DNA of 64,000 nt from Afipia sp. OHSU_II-C1 (GCF_000497575.1 NZ_APJI01000010.1:124001-188000); one strand, 5' to 3'. Positions 28,877 through 37,804 are shown, numbered from the stretch's first letter. Numbers and translations: made by a program. Notes: generated by a model not told the origin, from the letters alone.

Positions 28877-30178
28877 ATGACAGACTTCTCTCCCCGCGAA
28901 ATCGTTTCCGAACTCGACCGCTTCATCGTCGGACAGGGCGACGCCAAGCGCGCGGTGTCCATCGCGCTGCGCAACCGCTGGCGGCGTCAGCAACTCACCG
29001 GTTCATTGCGCGAAGAGGTGCTGCCGAAGAACATTCTGATGATCGGGCCGACCGGCGTCGGCAAGACCGAGATCGCGCGGCGGCTCGCACGGCTGGCGAA
29101 TGCTCCGTTCATCAAGGTGGAGGCCACGAAGTTTACCGAAGTCGGCTATGTCGGCCGCGATGTCGAGCAGATTGTGCGCGACCTTGTCGAAGTCGGCATC
29201 TTGCAAACCCGCGAACGCAAGCGGAAGGACGTGCAGGCGCGCGCGCAGCAAGCCGCCGAAGAGCGCGTGCTCGACGCGCTCGTCGGACCCAATGCAGGCG
29301 CATCGACGCGGGATTCATTCCGCAGAAAACTTCGCGCCGGTGAGCTGAACGACAAGGAAATCGAAATCGAGACCCAGTCGTCCGGCGGCGCGCCGATGTT
29401 CGAGATTCCCGGCATGCCGGGCGCACAGGTCGGCGCGATCTCGATCGGCGACATCTTCGGCAAGATGGGCGGCCGCACCAAAACGCGCCGGCTCAGCGTC
29501 GCGGATTCACACGAAATTCTTGTCAACGAGGAAAGCGACAAGCTGCTCGATAACGAACAGGTGGTGCAGGAATCCATCCAAGCCGTCGAGAACAACGGCA
29601 TCGTGTTCCTCGACGAGATAGACAAGATCTGCGTCCGCGATGGCGTACGCGCCGGCGATGTCTCCCGCGAAGGCGTGCAGCGCGACCTGCTGCCCCTGAT
29701 CGAAGGCACCACCGTGTCCACCAAGCACGGCGCGGTGAAGACCGATCATATCCTGTTCATTGCGTCGGGAGCCTTCCACATCGCCAAACCGTCGGATCTG
29801 CTGCCAGAGTTGCAGGGCCGCCTGCCGATCCGCGTCGAGTTGCAGGCGCTGACCCGTGACGATATGCGGCGCATTCTCACCGAGCCCGAAGCGTCGCTGC
29901 TCAAGCAGTATGTCGCGCTGATGCAGACCGAAGGCGTGACCCTCGACATCACCGACGATGCGATCGACGCGCTTGCCGATATCGCCGTCGCGGTGAACTC
30001 AACCATCGAGAACATCGGTGCGCGGCGTTTGCAGACGGTCATGGAGCGCGTGCTCGACGAGACATCGTTCCACGCTCCGGACATGAACGGTCAGACCATC
30101 ACGATCAACGCCGATTACGTGAAAAAGCATATCGGCGATCTGGCCAAGAACACCGATCTCAGCCGGTTTATTCTGTAG
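28877..30178 (+). CDS. hslU: ATP-dependent protease ATPase subunit HslU (ClpY)
   Basis: A 433-residue AAA+ unfoldase. Walker A is GPTGVGKTE at about 57-65, Walker [10 protein letters not shown], with the I-domain in between (residues about 110-240) and the C-terminal DLSRFIL that docks into HslV. The pore motif GYVGRD is present. It unfolds substrates such as SulA-type proteins and feeds them to HslV. No heat-shock promoter could be assigned with confidence. It is convergent with the smr gene only five bases away. Confidence 0.98.
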   Translation: MTDFSPREIVSELDRFIVGQGDAKRAVSIALRNRWRRQQLTGSLREEVLPKNILMIGPTGVGKTEIARRLARLANAPFIKVEATKFTEVGYVGRDVEQIVRDLVEVGILQTRERKRKDVQARAQQAAEERVLDALVGPNAGASTRDSFRRKLRAGELNDKEIEIETQSSGGAPMFEIPGMPGAQVGAISIGDIFGKMGGRTKTRRLSVADSHEILVNEESDKLLDNEQVVQESIQAVENNGIVFLDEIDKICVRDGVRAGDVSREGVQRDLLPLIEGTTVSTKHGAVKTDHILFIASGAFHIAKPSDLLPELQGRLPIRVELQALTRDDMRRILTEPEASLLKQYVALMQTEGVTLDITDDAIDALADIAVAVNSTIENIGARRLQTVMERVLDETSFHAPDMNGQTITINADYVKKHIGDLAKNTDLSRFIL

Positions 30179-30183
30179 GCGAT

Positions 30184-30768
30184 CTACCGCGCCCGGCGGA
30201 CCCGCACATAAAGTGCGCCCTCGCCGCCGTGGCCGATGTGCGCTTCCTCAAAGCCGATTACGAAGCTGCGGAATTCCGGCAGCCCAAGCCAGTGCGGGAC
30301 CTGACGACGGAGCACGCCGCGCTCCGACTCCGGTCCCACCGTGCGGCCCTTGCCGGTGATGATCAGAACGAAGGCCATGCCATTCTCGTGCGCGTGATGC
30401 AGGAAGCTCAACAGCACACGATGCGCTTTGGTCTGCGTCATGCCGTGCAGATCAAGCCGCGCGTCGATCTCCTTCCGGCCGCGTGAAAGCTGCGAGCGCT
30501 CACGCCGTCCCAATGGCGCAAGCGGCGGCGGCGCTGGCGGAGCGGCCGGAATCTTTCGATGCATCGCTGGCGATTTCGGTGCCGGTGCCAGCTTCGGAGC
30601 GACCGGTGATTCGTCCAGCGCTTCTGCGGAAACCTTCAGCGAACGCGGTCTCTTGCGCAGCGGCTTCGCCTGCTTCGCCACGCTTTCCCATAGTTCGACT
30701 TCTTCGCGGCTGAGCGCGCGCTTTCGTCGGGACACAGGCGGTGGATCGAGATTGCGCGGACGTTTCAT
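30184..30768 (-). CDS. Smr domain protein (MutS2 C-terminal-like)
   Basis: A 194-residue protein with a basic, Pro-rich N-terminal half and a C-terminal Smr domain (about residues 98-190). The LDLHGMTQTKAHRVLLSFL motif (LDLHG) and the ITGKGRT (TGxG) motif are both present. Smr domains nick branched DNA or cleave RNA in some proteins. It overlaps mltA by ATGA, so the two are coupled. The same pair occurs across Rhizobiales, without a clear functional link. Confidence 0.9.
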   Translation of the reverse strand: MKRPRNLDPPPVSRRKRALSREEVELWESVAKQAKPLRKRPRSLKVSAEALDESPVAPKLAPAPKSPAMHRKIPAAPPAPPPLAPLGRRERSQLSRGRKEIDARLDLHGMTQTKAHRVLLSFLHHAHENGMAFVLIITGKGRTVGPESERGVLRRQVPHWLGLPEFRSFVIGFEEAHIGHGGEGALYVRVRRAR

Positions 30769-32471
30769 TGGCGATGACGAGTGCGCCGGTAGTGCCGCTT
30801 GCGGCGCGGCTGTTCAGGTTTCACGGTTGCGGTTGATGCCACATCGGGCGCAGCTTTCGGACGCGCCTCCGGCAGCGGCACGGCTTGTGCAACTGGCGCG
30901 GTTACGGCGGGTGCTGCCGGTGCGACGGCTGGCGTCTGGGCTGCCGCGGGCTGATCCTTGGACTGGCTTTTGGGTGATTCCTTTGATTGCGCTTTGGGCT
31001 GCTCTTTCGGCACGTCCTTGGCTGTTTCTTTTGGAGCTTCTTTCACAACTTCTTTCGGCGTCTCCTTGACCGGCTCCTTTGCGGGTTCCTTGGACAGATC
31101 TTTTTGCGGAAACAGCTTTGCGATCGTGGCTGAAGGCCGGTCTTCCGGCAGCGGCATGGTCTTGCCGCGCGGCACCGGATCGAGACTGTTCGGCAGCAGC
31201 ATGACGAAGCGCGCAGGATTTTTCAGGCGACCTGCGACGCGGCCTGCATCGGCGCCCGCACCGAAGTATATGTCCGCGCGTGCCGGACCGATGATCGCCG
31301 ATCCGGTGTCCTGCGCGATCATCAACCGTCGGAACGGCGTGTTCGATGTGTCTGACTCAATAGGCAGGTTGCCTTCGATAAAGAATGGCGTGCCATAAAC
31401 GTGCAGCGACTTGTCGACAGCGATCGAGCGTCCCGCCGTCAGAGGCACGCCCTGCGCGCCGACCGCCTCGTCATCCGCCCCGAGCTTCACCTCGCGAAAG
31501 AACACATAAGAGCGATTCTGCCGGCGCAGTTCTTTCGCGGCATCCGGGCTCTGCTCCATGTATTCCCTGATCTTCTGCATCGACATCTGATCTTTGGGAA
31601 TGATGTTGCGTTCGATCAGGATTCGGCCGACGGGCATATAGGGAAAGCCGTTATGTGCATCGTAATTGATGCGCACGAGCGAGCCATCCTCGAGTTTGAT
31701 TCGTGCCGAGCCTTGAATCTGGATGAACAGCAAATCGGTCTGGCTCCTGAGCCACACAACTTCGAGTCCCCGTCCCGCGATCGCACCGTCTTCAATCTCG
31801 GCGCGGTCGTAATACGGCACCAGCTTGCGGCGCCCGATCTTGCGGAACACCTGACCCTTGTTCGGCATGCTGGAATTGGCCTGCGAGTATCCGCGCACGA
31901 ACAGGTTCGACGGCCGGCGATAGACCGGCACGTTGTACACATCGGTCTGGACCCGCGAGCCGTCGACGATCGGCTCGTAATAGCCGGTGACAAAACCGGC
32001 ATCCTCACCGATCCGCGAAATCAGCAACGGCGTGAAATTCTTCTCGAAGAATTCGCGTGCCTTGGCGCTCTCGGAAATATCCTCGGCCCTGGCGGCGATG
32101 CACGGATCGCGTAGCGACGTGCCGATCGCCTTGCTTTCCGCAAGCGGACCTTTCTGCGCAGCGATTGGCTTGCAGCTTGCGCGAAACGTCTTGAAGGCGG
32201 GGAGCGGATCGTCGTCGGTCCAACCGGCGACCTCGCTCCATTTCAGCGGCGCGTACTGAGCGCCGGGAAATTCCAGCGGCCAGACAACCGGTCGACGCCT
32301 TTGATGTTCATGATGTTCGTGGGAGGTATGGCGGCTCGCTCTCGCCTGGGCGTCCGCGATGACAAGGCCGGCGACACAAAGTCCGGCCGCTCCCGCTTTC
32401 AGCCACGCGCCACAACGCCCGGCTCGTGCACCGGGCGCAGCAACGTCGTTACTGTCCGCTTTCCGTCCCAA
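30765..32471 (-). CDS. mltA: MltA-family lytic transglycosylase with long Lys/Pro-rich tail
   Basis: About 568 residues. A hydrophobic signal-like segment (WLKAGAAGLCVAGLVIADAQA) precedes the MltA domain (GFVTGYYEPIVDGSR, VWLRSQTDLLFIQIQGSARI). The 3D domain follows with the catalytic Asp in AQDTGSAIIGPARADIYFGAG (about residue 388). MltA cleaves glycan strands to 1,6-anhydro-muropeptides. The last ~140 residues are unusual: a KEP/KET/KES-repeat stretch, then Ala/Pro, then a basic end. I propose a TTG start at complement 32469-32471 with ggaag four bases before it; earlier starts overlap tim44 by up to 110 bp. Confidence 0.88.
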   Translation of the reverse strand: MGRKADSNDVAAPGARAGRCGAWLKAGAAGLCVAGLVIADAQARASRHTSHEHHEHQRRRPVVWPLEFPGAQYAPLKWSEVAGWTDDDPLPAFKTFRASCKPIAAQKGPLAESKAIGTSLRDPCIAARAEDISESAKAREFFEKNFTPLLISRIGEDAGFVTGYYEPIVDGSRVQTDVYNVPVYRRPSNLFVRGYSQANSSMPNKGQVFRKIGRRKLVPYYDRAEIEDGAIAGRGLEVVWLRSQTDLLFIQIQGSARIKLEDGSLVRINYDAHNGFPYMPVGRILIERNIIPKDQMSMQKIREYMEQSPDAAKELRRQNRSYVFFREVKLGADDEAVGAQGVPLTAGRSIAVDKSLHVYGTPFFIEGNLPIESDTSNTPFRRLMIAQDTGSAIIGPARADIYFGAGADAGRVAGRLKNPARFVMLLPNSLDPVPRGKTMPLPEDRPSATIAKLFPQKDLSKEPAKEPVKETPKEVVKEAPKETAKDVPKEQPKAQSKESPKSQSKDQPAAAQTPAVAPAAPAVTAPVAQAVPLPEARPKAAPDVASTATVKPEQPRRKRHYRRTRHRQ

Positions 32472-33147
32472 CCAGCTTCCAGTTCGGATCGCGCGACGCG
32501 ATGTCACGGGCGAATGTCCAGACATCTGTGACATCGGTGAGCTTTTCCGCATTGCCATCGACGACGGTGCCGGCCTTGTCGCGCGTGACCGAAATCATCT
32601 GGGAGACAAACCGGACGGTGATCTGGGCGGACCGATCGCGCGTTTCCGCGTTGACGATCTCCGCCTTGTCGATCGAAGCGAACCGGGTCTCGACCTTTTC
32701 GCCGCGCTGCTCGCGTTCCTTGATCGCAGCCTCGAAACCTTCATAGACCTCAGACGACAGCAGATCCTTCAGCGTGCGCCGATCGCCATTGGCGAACGCG
32801 AGCACGATCATCTCATACGCGCTCTTGGCGCCGCTGATGAAATGCTGCGCGTCGAAGGACGGATCGGAAACGGCGATCTGATCGAGACCGCGCGCGAGCG
32901 CCGAACCGGATTCGGCAATTCCCTTCCACCGGTCAACCACGACCGCAGGTTCGGCCGATGGCGCCAGCGGAGCCTGATCGATGGTTTTGCCGGGCAACGG
33001 CACGACATTGTCGGACATGCGCGCATTGCCCCGCGCCGGCAGGTCGAACGGCGGACGTTCGTCACCGGTGCGCTGTCCCAATACGTTGCGCAGCCGCAGG
33101 AAGATGAAGACGGCCAGAGCCAGAAAAATGATAGTGTAAATATCCAC
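32449..33147 (-). CDS. Tim44/TimA-like domain protein, membrane anchored
   Basis: A 232-residue protein. It starts at GTG (complement 33145-33147): VDIYTIIFLALAVFIFLRLRNVLGQRTG, one N-terminal membrane helix. After a linker, residues about 85-230 form the Tim44-like domain (FISGAKSAYEMIVLAFANGDRRTLKDLLS, ITVRFVSQMISVTRD, DVWTFARDIASRDPNWKLV). Alphaproteobacterial homologues are inner-membrane proteins related to mitochondrial Tim44; their role is unsettled, perhaps in membrane or secretion homeostasis. It lies divergent from secB, as in many relatives, and overlaps mltA by 23 bp. Confidence 0.88.
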   Translation of the reverse strand: MDIYTIIFLALAVFIFLRLRNVLGQRTGDERPPFDLPARGNARMSDNVVPLPGKTIDQAPLAPSAEPAVVVDRWKGIAESGSALARGLDQIAVSDPSFDAQHFISGAKSAYEMIVLAFANGDRRTLKDLLSSEVYEGFEAAIKEREQRGEKVETRFASIDKAEIVNAETRDRSAQITVRFVSQMISVTRDKAGTVVDGNAEKLTDVTDVWTFARDIASRDPNWKLVGTESGQ

Positions 33148-33539
33148 GTCGCATTCACTTTCTGATCGGTGCTTCACGCAACCCGAAAAAAACCCGGATG
33201 GGCCAACCACGAATTTGCCTGTCACATGTAGGCACGAAACCCGATCCAGCCAACACCGCCATATGCCGCGCTTTGAAGTGCCCAAAAGACAGGGTTTGGG
33301 GCATTCACGGCGCCTGTTTCGCTTAATTCTACCCGATCCAGCGGTCAGAGCCAGCCGAAACGCAACAGAATGAGGCCTATCGTCCTTGTCGAATGAGGCA
33401 AGGCTATGATAGCCACTCGCCCCAACAAAGGCCTGTCCGAAGCGGACGTTCCCGCCGCCAAGGCCTTTTTCGCAGGCAGTTCCCGGACCGGATTGCTCCC
33501 TGGGCGATTCAGTTTCCACATTCTCGGAGAGATCTATCC
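33148..33539. other. 392 bp divergent region between the tim44-like gene and secB
   Basis: It contains a structured stretch at 33427-33470 and a 45-codon ORF (33405-33542) leading into secB. The left 250 bp, which should hold the tim44-like promoter, shows no recognised motif. Some alphaproteobacteria have fxsA here; I see no FxsA remnant. Confidence 0.5.
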
Positions 33540-33542
33540 ATG
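33405..33542 (+). CDS. Possible 45-codon leader ORF coupled to secB
   Basis: An ATG at 33405 opens a 45-residue frame whose TGA (33540-33542 region) overlaps the secB ATG as ATGA. The peptide is basic and has no signal or known motif. Third-position GC is about 64 percent by eye, lower than expected for genes here, so coding is doubtful. It contains a hairpin with a T-run. It may be a translated leader controlling secB or chance. Confidence 0.25.
33427..33470 (+). promoter_or_regulatory. Terminator-like hairpin in the secB leader
   Basis: AAAGGCC (33427-33433) pairs with GGCCTTT (33462-33468), followed by TT. A second stem, gtccg-aag-cggac, lies inside. The outer stem plus a run of five T residues looks like an intrinsic terminator 70 bp before secB, so attenuation is possible. 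Folding judged by eye. Confidence 0.35.
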
Positions 33543-34025
33543 ACCAACGGCAACGGTGCACCTTCCGAGAACGCGGCCCCGCCCCAGTTCAACGTCCTGG
33601 CGCAGTACATCAAGGACTTCTCGTTCGAGAATCCGAACTCTCCGGCTTCGCTGGCGGCCCAGGACAAGCAGCCCACCATCAACATTCAGATCAATGTCAC
33701 CGCGAACGCGGTTGCCGAGCACGACTTTGAGGTCGCGCTGTCGATCGAGGGCAAGGCCGAGAACGACAATCTTGTGCTGTTCGCTTTCGAGCTGATCTAT
33801 GCCGGCGTGTTCCGCATTCAGAACGTTCCGCAGGACAGCATGCATCCGTTTATCATGATCGAATGCCCGAGGCTGCTGTTCCCGTTCGCCCGGGAAATCA
33901 TTGCGACGTCGGTGCGCTCCGGCGGCTTCCCGCCGCTGATGCTCGACCCGGTGGATTTCGTCGGCCTCTATCGCCAGAACATGGCGCGCCAGGCGGAGCA
34001 GCAACAGCAGGTCAAGCCGAGCTAA
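33540..34025 (+). CDS. secB: Protein-export chaperone SecB
   Basis: A 161-residue homotetrameric chaperone that keeps preproteins unfolded and delivers them to Sec[20 protein letters not shown], the beta strands [12 protein letters not shown], and the C-terminal [32 protein letters not shown] are diagnostic. The Gln-rich tail is normal for alphaproteobacteria. Start ATG 33540 follows cggagag at a good distance. It is convergent with dnaQ, with a hairpin in the 44 bp gap. Confidence 0.98.
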   Translation: MTNGNGAPSENAAPPQFNVLAQYIKDFSFENPNSPASLAAQDKQPTINIQINVTANAVAEHDFEVALSIEGKAENDNLVLFAFELIYAGVFRIQNVPQDSMHPFIMIECPRLLFPFAREIIATSVRSGGFPPLMLDPVDFVGLYRQNMARQAEQQQQVKPS

Positions 34026-34047
34026 GACTTGAACCGGGCTAAGGCTC

Positions 34048-34069
34048 AGCGGCGGACGTTCGCGCCGCT
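34048..34069 (+). terminator. Hairpin between convergent secB and dnaQ
   Basis: AGCGGCG (34048-34054) pairs with CGCCGCT (34063-34069) around an eight-base loop, 22 bases after the secB stop. It lies against the dnaQ stop and may serve both genes. Only tta follows, so it is a weak intrinsic terminator at best. Confidence 0.4.
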
Positions 34070-34765
34070 TTAGGATTCCTTGGAAAATTCGTTCCAGACC
34101 GGCGTGCCGCCCAGGGTCGCGACAAAGGCTGTGTGCGCGGCTACATCCGCTTCGGTAATGCGCGGTGCAAGCGGCACCTCGCGCTGCCGCCGCGGTGCAT
34201 CCGTCTGTCCCGTGCTGAACGACTGACGCGTCTCCGACAGAATAAGCTGCGACTGCCGCGCGCCGATCAGATCGATGTAGACTTCCGCCAGCAGTTCCGC
34301 GTCGAGCAACGCGCCGTGCTTGGTGCGGCGGGAATTATCGATGGCGTAGCGCGAACACAGGTCGTCGAGCCGGTTCGACACACCGGGGTGCTTGCGGCGC
34401 GCCAATGTCAGCGTGTCGACCAGACGGTCGCGCGGAATCCCCGCCCGTGAAACCTTGGTCAGTTCCGCATTGATAAAGCCGATATCGAACGACGCATTGT
34501 GAATGACCAGCGGCGCGTCCCCGATGAAGGTCAGGAAATCATCAGCCACCGCCGCGAACAACGGCTTGTCGGCGAGAAACTCGCTCGACAGCCCATGCAC
34601 CGCGAAGGCTTCCTGCGGCATGTCACGCTCGGGATTAAGATAGACGTGAAACGTCTGCCCTGTGGGCATGCGGTTGATCATCTCGACACAGCCGATCTCG
34701 ACCAACCGATCGCCGCGCAGCGGATCGAGGCCTGTGGTTTCGGTATCGAGAACGATTTCGCGCAT
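34070..34765 (-). CDS. dnaQ: DNA polymerase III epsilon subunit (proofreading exonuclease)
   Basis: A 231-residue DEDDh exonuclease. Exo I is [11 protein letters not shown] (D and E), Exo [16 protein letters not shown] and Exo [18 protein letters not shown] with the His-Asp pair. It proofreads for the replicative polymerase; a short C-terminal tail would bind the alpha subunit. It is the last gene of the leftward ppsR-maf-coaE-dnaQ unit, 32 bp after coaE. The start is the ATG at complement 34763-34765. Confidence 0.97.
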   Translation of the reverse strand: MREIVLDTETTGLDPLRGDRLVEIGCVEMINRMPTGQTFHVYLNPERDMPQEAFAVHGLSSEFLADKPLFAAVADDFLTFIGDAPLVIHNASFDIGFINAELTKVSRAGIPRDRLVDTLTLARRKHPGVSNRLDDLCSRYAIDNSRRTKHGALLDAELLAEVYIDLIGARQSQLILSETRQSFSTGQTDAPRRQREVPLAPRITEADVAAHTAFVATLGGTPVWNEFSKES

Positions 34766-34797
34766 GAGAATGTGAGAATGCCGGTTGGTTTAGCGAA

Positions 34798-35397
34798 TCA
34801 GCTTCGCCGTCTCGGCATTTTAACGACTTCGCGGAGAATTTCTCCGATCTGCTGCCGCACCGGGTCCAGACCATGGGATGTGTCCACCACAAAATCCGCC
34901 CGTTTGCGTTTTTCGGCATCGGGAAGCTGGCGCGCCAGAATGGCATCCAGCTTTTCGGGAGTCATGTTGTCCCGCGCCAGAATGCGTTCGCGCTGGATCT
35001 CCGGCGCGGTGGTGACAACCACCACCGCATCGACGCGGTTCTCGCCGCCGGTCTCATACAACAACGGCACATCGAGCACCGCCACCGGCGCACCGGACTT
35101 TTCCGCATCGCTGAGGAATTTGAGCTGATGACTGCGCAGCATCGGATGCACGATGGTCTCGAGCTTCTTCATGGCATCGGCGTTGTTCACAACCATGGCC
35201 GACAGTTTTTGCCGGTCCACCTTGCCGTTCACCGTACTCCCCGGAAACGCCGCTTCCACCGCCGGCGCAGCCTCGCCCTCATAGACCTTATGCACCGTGG
35301 CGTCGGCGTCATAGACCGGCACGCCCGCCTCCTCGAACAGCTTCGCGGTGGTGGATTTCCCCATCCCGATCGAACCGGTCAAACCCAGCAGCAGCAT
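34798..35397 (-). CDS. coaE: Dephospho-CoA kinase
   Basis: A 199-residue P-loop kinase for the final step of CoA synthesis. [18 protein letters not shown] is the P-loop and [14 protein letters not shown] the substrate motif; [21 protein letters not shown] follows. I start at MLLLGLTG (ATG, complement 35395-35397) with gaag upstream. An ATG at complement 35410-35412, overlapping the maf stop, is the alternative. The neighbours maf and dnaQ match the origin-proximal order of Caulobacter. Confidence 0.96.
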   Translation of the reverse strand: MLLLGLTGSIGMGKSTTAKLFEEAGVPVYDADATVHKVYEGEAAPAVEAAFPGSTVNGKVDRQKLSAMVVNNADAMKKLETIVHPMLRSHQLKFLSDAEKSGAPVAVLDVPLLYETGGENRVDAVVVVTTAPEIQRERILARDNMTPEKLDAILARQLPDAEKRKRADFVVDTSHGLDPVRQQIGEILREVVKMPRRRS

Positions 35398-35411
35398 CGT
35401 CACTTCTTTCA

Positions 35412-36020
35412 TCAAACAGCCAGCAGGTTGCGGCTGCGCAGGAAACCAAGCAACGGCAGCAGCGGCAATCCCAGAATCGTAAAATGGTCGCCCTCGATGC
35501 GCTCGAACAGGTGCACGCCGGTGCGTTCCAACTGGTAGGCGCCGACACTTGCGGTGACCGCGTCGCCAGCCTCATCGATATAAGCGGTAATCTCACGCTC
35601 AGTCAGAGCCCGCATCGTCATGCGCGCCACGCTGACATGGGAAAACAGCAGCGCACCGTCTTTTGTCACGCTGACCGCGCTGTGCAATTCGTGGGTCTGT
35701 CCGGACAGCGTTGCGATCTGCGCCGAAGCCGCGGCGCGATTTGCGGGCTTGCTGAAAAGCCGTTCGCCCAGCGCCAGCGTCTGATCCGCCCCGACCACAT
35801 ACCGGCCCGGATGCCTGAGAGAAATAAACTTTGCCTTCTCACCGGCAAGCAGCGCCGCGATCTCACCCGGATTTTTCAGACCTGATTTGTCCTGGATGGC
35901 ACGTTCGTCAATGTCAGCCGGGATGGTCTCAACGGCGATACCTGCATTCGCAAGCAGGCTTTTTCTCACAGCACTCTGCGATGCCAGAATCAACGGTTGC
36001 CGTTCACGCCAGACAGTCAC
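35412..36020 (-). CDS. maf: Maf family nucleoside triphosphate pyrophosphatase
   Basis: A 202-residue protein. [19 protein letters not shown] is the S-x-S-x-R-x-x-L signature of Maf; [11 protein letters not shown] and a C-terminal [20 protein letters not shown] are also typical. Maf proteins hydrolyse non-canonical NTPs such as m7GTP or dTTP/UTP and were first linked to septum inhibition. It overlaps ppsR by ATGA at 36017-36020 and almost touches coaE, so the unit is coupled. Confidence 0.95.
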   Translation of the reverse strand: MTVWRERQPLILASQSAVRKSLLANAGIAVETIPADIDERAIQDKSGLKNPGEIAALLAGEKAKFISLRHPGRYVVGADQTLALGERLFSKPANRAAASAQIATLSGQTHELHSAVSVTKDGALLFSHVSVARMTMRALTEREITAYIDEAGDAVTASVGAYQLERTGVHLFERIEGDHFTILGLPLLPLLGFLRSRNLLAV

Positions 36021-36859
36021 GTTTGCGATGCCTTCTGGCGCTGGCGATCGGCAAAGAGCTTCATGATGGCCGCGGCGGTTTCCTCGATGGAGCGCCGTGT
36101 CACATCGAGAAGCGCCCAGTCGAACTTCGCGCTGAGTTTCCGGGCAAACGCAACCTCCTCGGTCACGGCCTGACGATCGATATAGGTATCGTCGCCAGTC
36201 TTGCCGATGCCGAGCAGGCGATTTTGCCGCACCTGTATCAATCGCTCCGGCGTCGCATGAAGGCTGACCACAAGCGGATTCTTCAGCGTTTCAAGCTGAT
36301 GCGGGATTGGAATTCCCGGCACCAGCGGAACATTGGCCGTGCGAACGCCGCGGTTGGCAAGGTAGATCGATGTCGGAGTCTTCGATGTGCGGGAGACGCC
36401 GACAAGAACCACATCGGCCTCCTCCAGCCCTTCGACGTGCTGGCCGTCGTCATGCATCATCGTGTAGTTCAGCGCGTCGATCCGCTTGAAATACTCGGCG
36501 TTGAGGGTGTGCTGTGCACCGACCCGGCGCGAGGTTTCGGTGCCGAGATAGGCCTGAAACAACTGCATCACTGGACCGATGATCGACAAGCTCGGAATAT
36601 TGATTTCCTGGCATTTGGCTTCCAGCCGCTCGACCAGATCCTTTTCCAGCAACGTGAACAGCACGATTCCGGGCGCTTCCTCGATTTCGGCTAGCACGCG
36701 ATCAAGCTGCTTCTGACTGCGGACCAGGGGATAGACATGCTCCACCGGCGAGACGTTGGAGTACTGCGCAGCCACCGCACGCGCGACGGTGATCAGCGTT
36801 TCACCGGTCGAATCGGAAATCATGTGGAGGTGAAAATAACTGCCGGTGGTAGGCGCCAT
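36017..36859 (-). CDS. ppsR: Pyruvate, phosphate dikinase regulatory protein / kinase-pyrophosphorylase (DUF299)
   Basis: A 280-residue bifunctional Ser/Thr kinase and pyrophosphorylase of the PPSR family. Signatures are [33 protein letters not shown] (the P-loop-like kinase motif) and [18 protein letters not shown]. It regulates pyruvate phosphate dikinase or PEP synthase by reversible phosphorylation. The start is the ATG at complement 36857-36859 ([12 protein letters not shown]). In Caulobacter the orthologous gene flanks the chromosomal origin on one side; here too it borders the candidate origin. Confidence 0.95.
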   Translation of the reverse strand: MAPTTGSYFHLHMISDSTGETLITVARAVAAQYSNVSPVEHVYPLVRSQKQLDRVLAEIEEAPGIVLFTLLEKDLVERLEAKCQEINIPSLSIIGPVMQLFQAYLGTETSRRVGAQHTLNAEYFKRIDALNYTMMHDDGQHVEGLEEADVVLVGVSRTSKTPTSIYLANRGVRTANVPLVPGIPIPHQLETLKNPLVVSLHATPERLIQVRQNRLLGIGKTGDDTYIDRQAVTEEVAFARKLSAKFDWALLDVTRRSIEETAAAIMKLFADRQRQKASQT

Positions 36860-37381
36860 GGCGTGTCGAATCCGTTTCCGCTCAATCCGGCGACTGTGAA
36901 TCGCTGTGAATCCCTGTGGGCATATTGGCCTCGCTCTGGCGCCCGTCGGCACCAGCCGGGATAACCCGCCTATTCATTCACAGCGCTGATTTCGGGATGA
37001 AATCTAACCTTCACTTCGATGGTAGCGGGGTTGTGTGGATTTGTCTTGGGATAATGGCGGGCCAACAGCAGGCAAATACTTGAAACCATCGGCGTATTTT
37101 CCACGGCTCTCATAGAGACCAGCAGCGGGTACAAACCGGCGGCTTGTGGACGAACACTGGATAAACACTGGAGAGAAATGCGCGAGCGCTAATCACGGCT
37201 ACACTTAATCAAACTTAAGAATCTAAAAGGATTCTTTAAGGAAGTGGTGCTTGCGGACAGACCCCTTCTCGCGTCATCTACCGATGCTGCTCAACCCACC
37301 GGGCAGAAATTGGTTCCTGCATATCGAAACTGGAAAGACCGGTTTCGATGCAGGAATAAGCTCAGCAGAGAAGAAGACGCG
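36860..37381. other. oriC: Candidate chromosomal replication origin (oriC), 522 bp without genes
   Basis: Genes on both sides point away (ppsR leftward, hemJ rightward). Five GANTC sites occur at 36868, 36898, 36908, 37219 and 37230. Four 9-mers match seven of nine bases of the DnaA box TTATCCACA in one orientation or the other: 37034-37042, 37097-37105, 37145-37153 and 37056-64 shifted by one turn set (37156-37164). An AT-rich stretch at 37200-37240 contains TTAA-N6-TTAA (37205-37218), close to the CtrA pattern, and an imperfect inverted repeat at 37214-37240. parABS lies 4.3-9 kb away. The alphaproteobacterial origin is known to sit beside ppsR/hemE in Caulobacter. No GC-skew calculation was made. 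Confidence 0.55.
36894..36920 (+). repeat. 10 bp tandem repeat carrying GANTC in the candidate origin
   Basis: Two full units of CTGTGAATC plus one base, then CTGTGGG, repeat with a period of ten bases (36894-36903, 36904-36913, 36914-36920). Each full unit carries one GAATC site, so two methylation sites lie exactly one helical turn apart, 35 bp before ppsR. Confidence 0.7.
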
Positions 37382-37804
37382 ATGTACGAATGGATCAAGG
37401 CGCTGCATGTGATCGCCGTGATTTCCTGGATGGCAGGCATGCTCTATCTGCCGCGTCTGTTTGTTTATCACTGCGAAGCTGAAATCGGATCGAAACAGTC
37501 CGAGACATTCAAGGTGATGGAACGGCGATTGCTGCGGGCGATCATCGATCCAGCGATGATCGTGACCTGGCTGGCCGGTTTATGGCTGGTCTGGCAGGGT
37601 GGCTGGTATGTTTCAGGCTGGTTTCACGCAAAATTCCTGCTGGTGCTGATCCTGTCGGGCGTTCATGGATTTTTCGCGGCCCGGGTGCGGGACTTCGCCA
37701 ATGATCGAAATACCCGAAGTCAGAAATTATATCGTATTATCAATGAGATACCAACGGTTCTCATGATCGGAATCGTTGTTTTGGTGATCGTGAAACCGTT
37801 TTAG
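37382..37804 (+). CDS. hemJ: Protoporphyrinogen IX oxidase HemJ
   Basis: A 140-residue membrane protein of the HemJ/UPF0093 family with about four helices. MYEWIKALHVIAVISWMAGMLYLPRLFVYHCEA holds the conserved His that binds heme in this family. HGFFAARVRDFA and the closing NEIPTVLMIGIVVLVIVKPF are typical. It oxidises protoporphyrinogen to protoporphyrin. The ATG at 37382 is preceded by agaagaag. It is the first gene on the right side of the candidate origin, where hemE stands in Caulobacter; hemE is absent from this window. Confidence 0.93.
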   Translation: MYEWIKALHVIAVISWMAGMLYLPRLFVYHCEAEIGSKQSETFKVMERRLLRAIIDPAMIVTWLAGLWLVWQGGWYVSGWFHAKFLLVLILSGVHGFFAARVRDFANDRNTRSQKLYRIINEIPTVLMIGIVVLVIVKPF

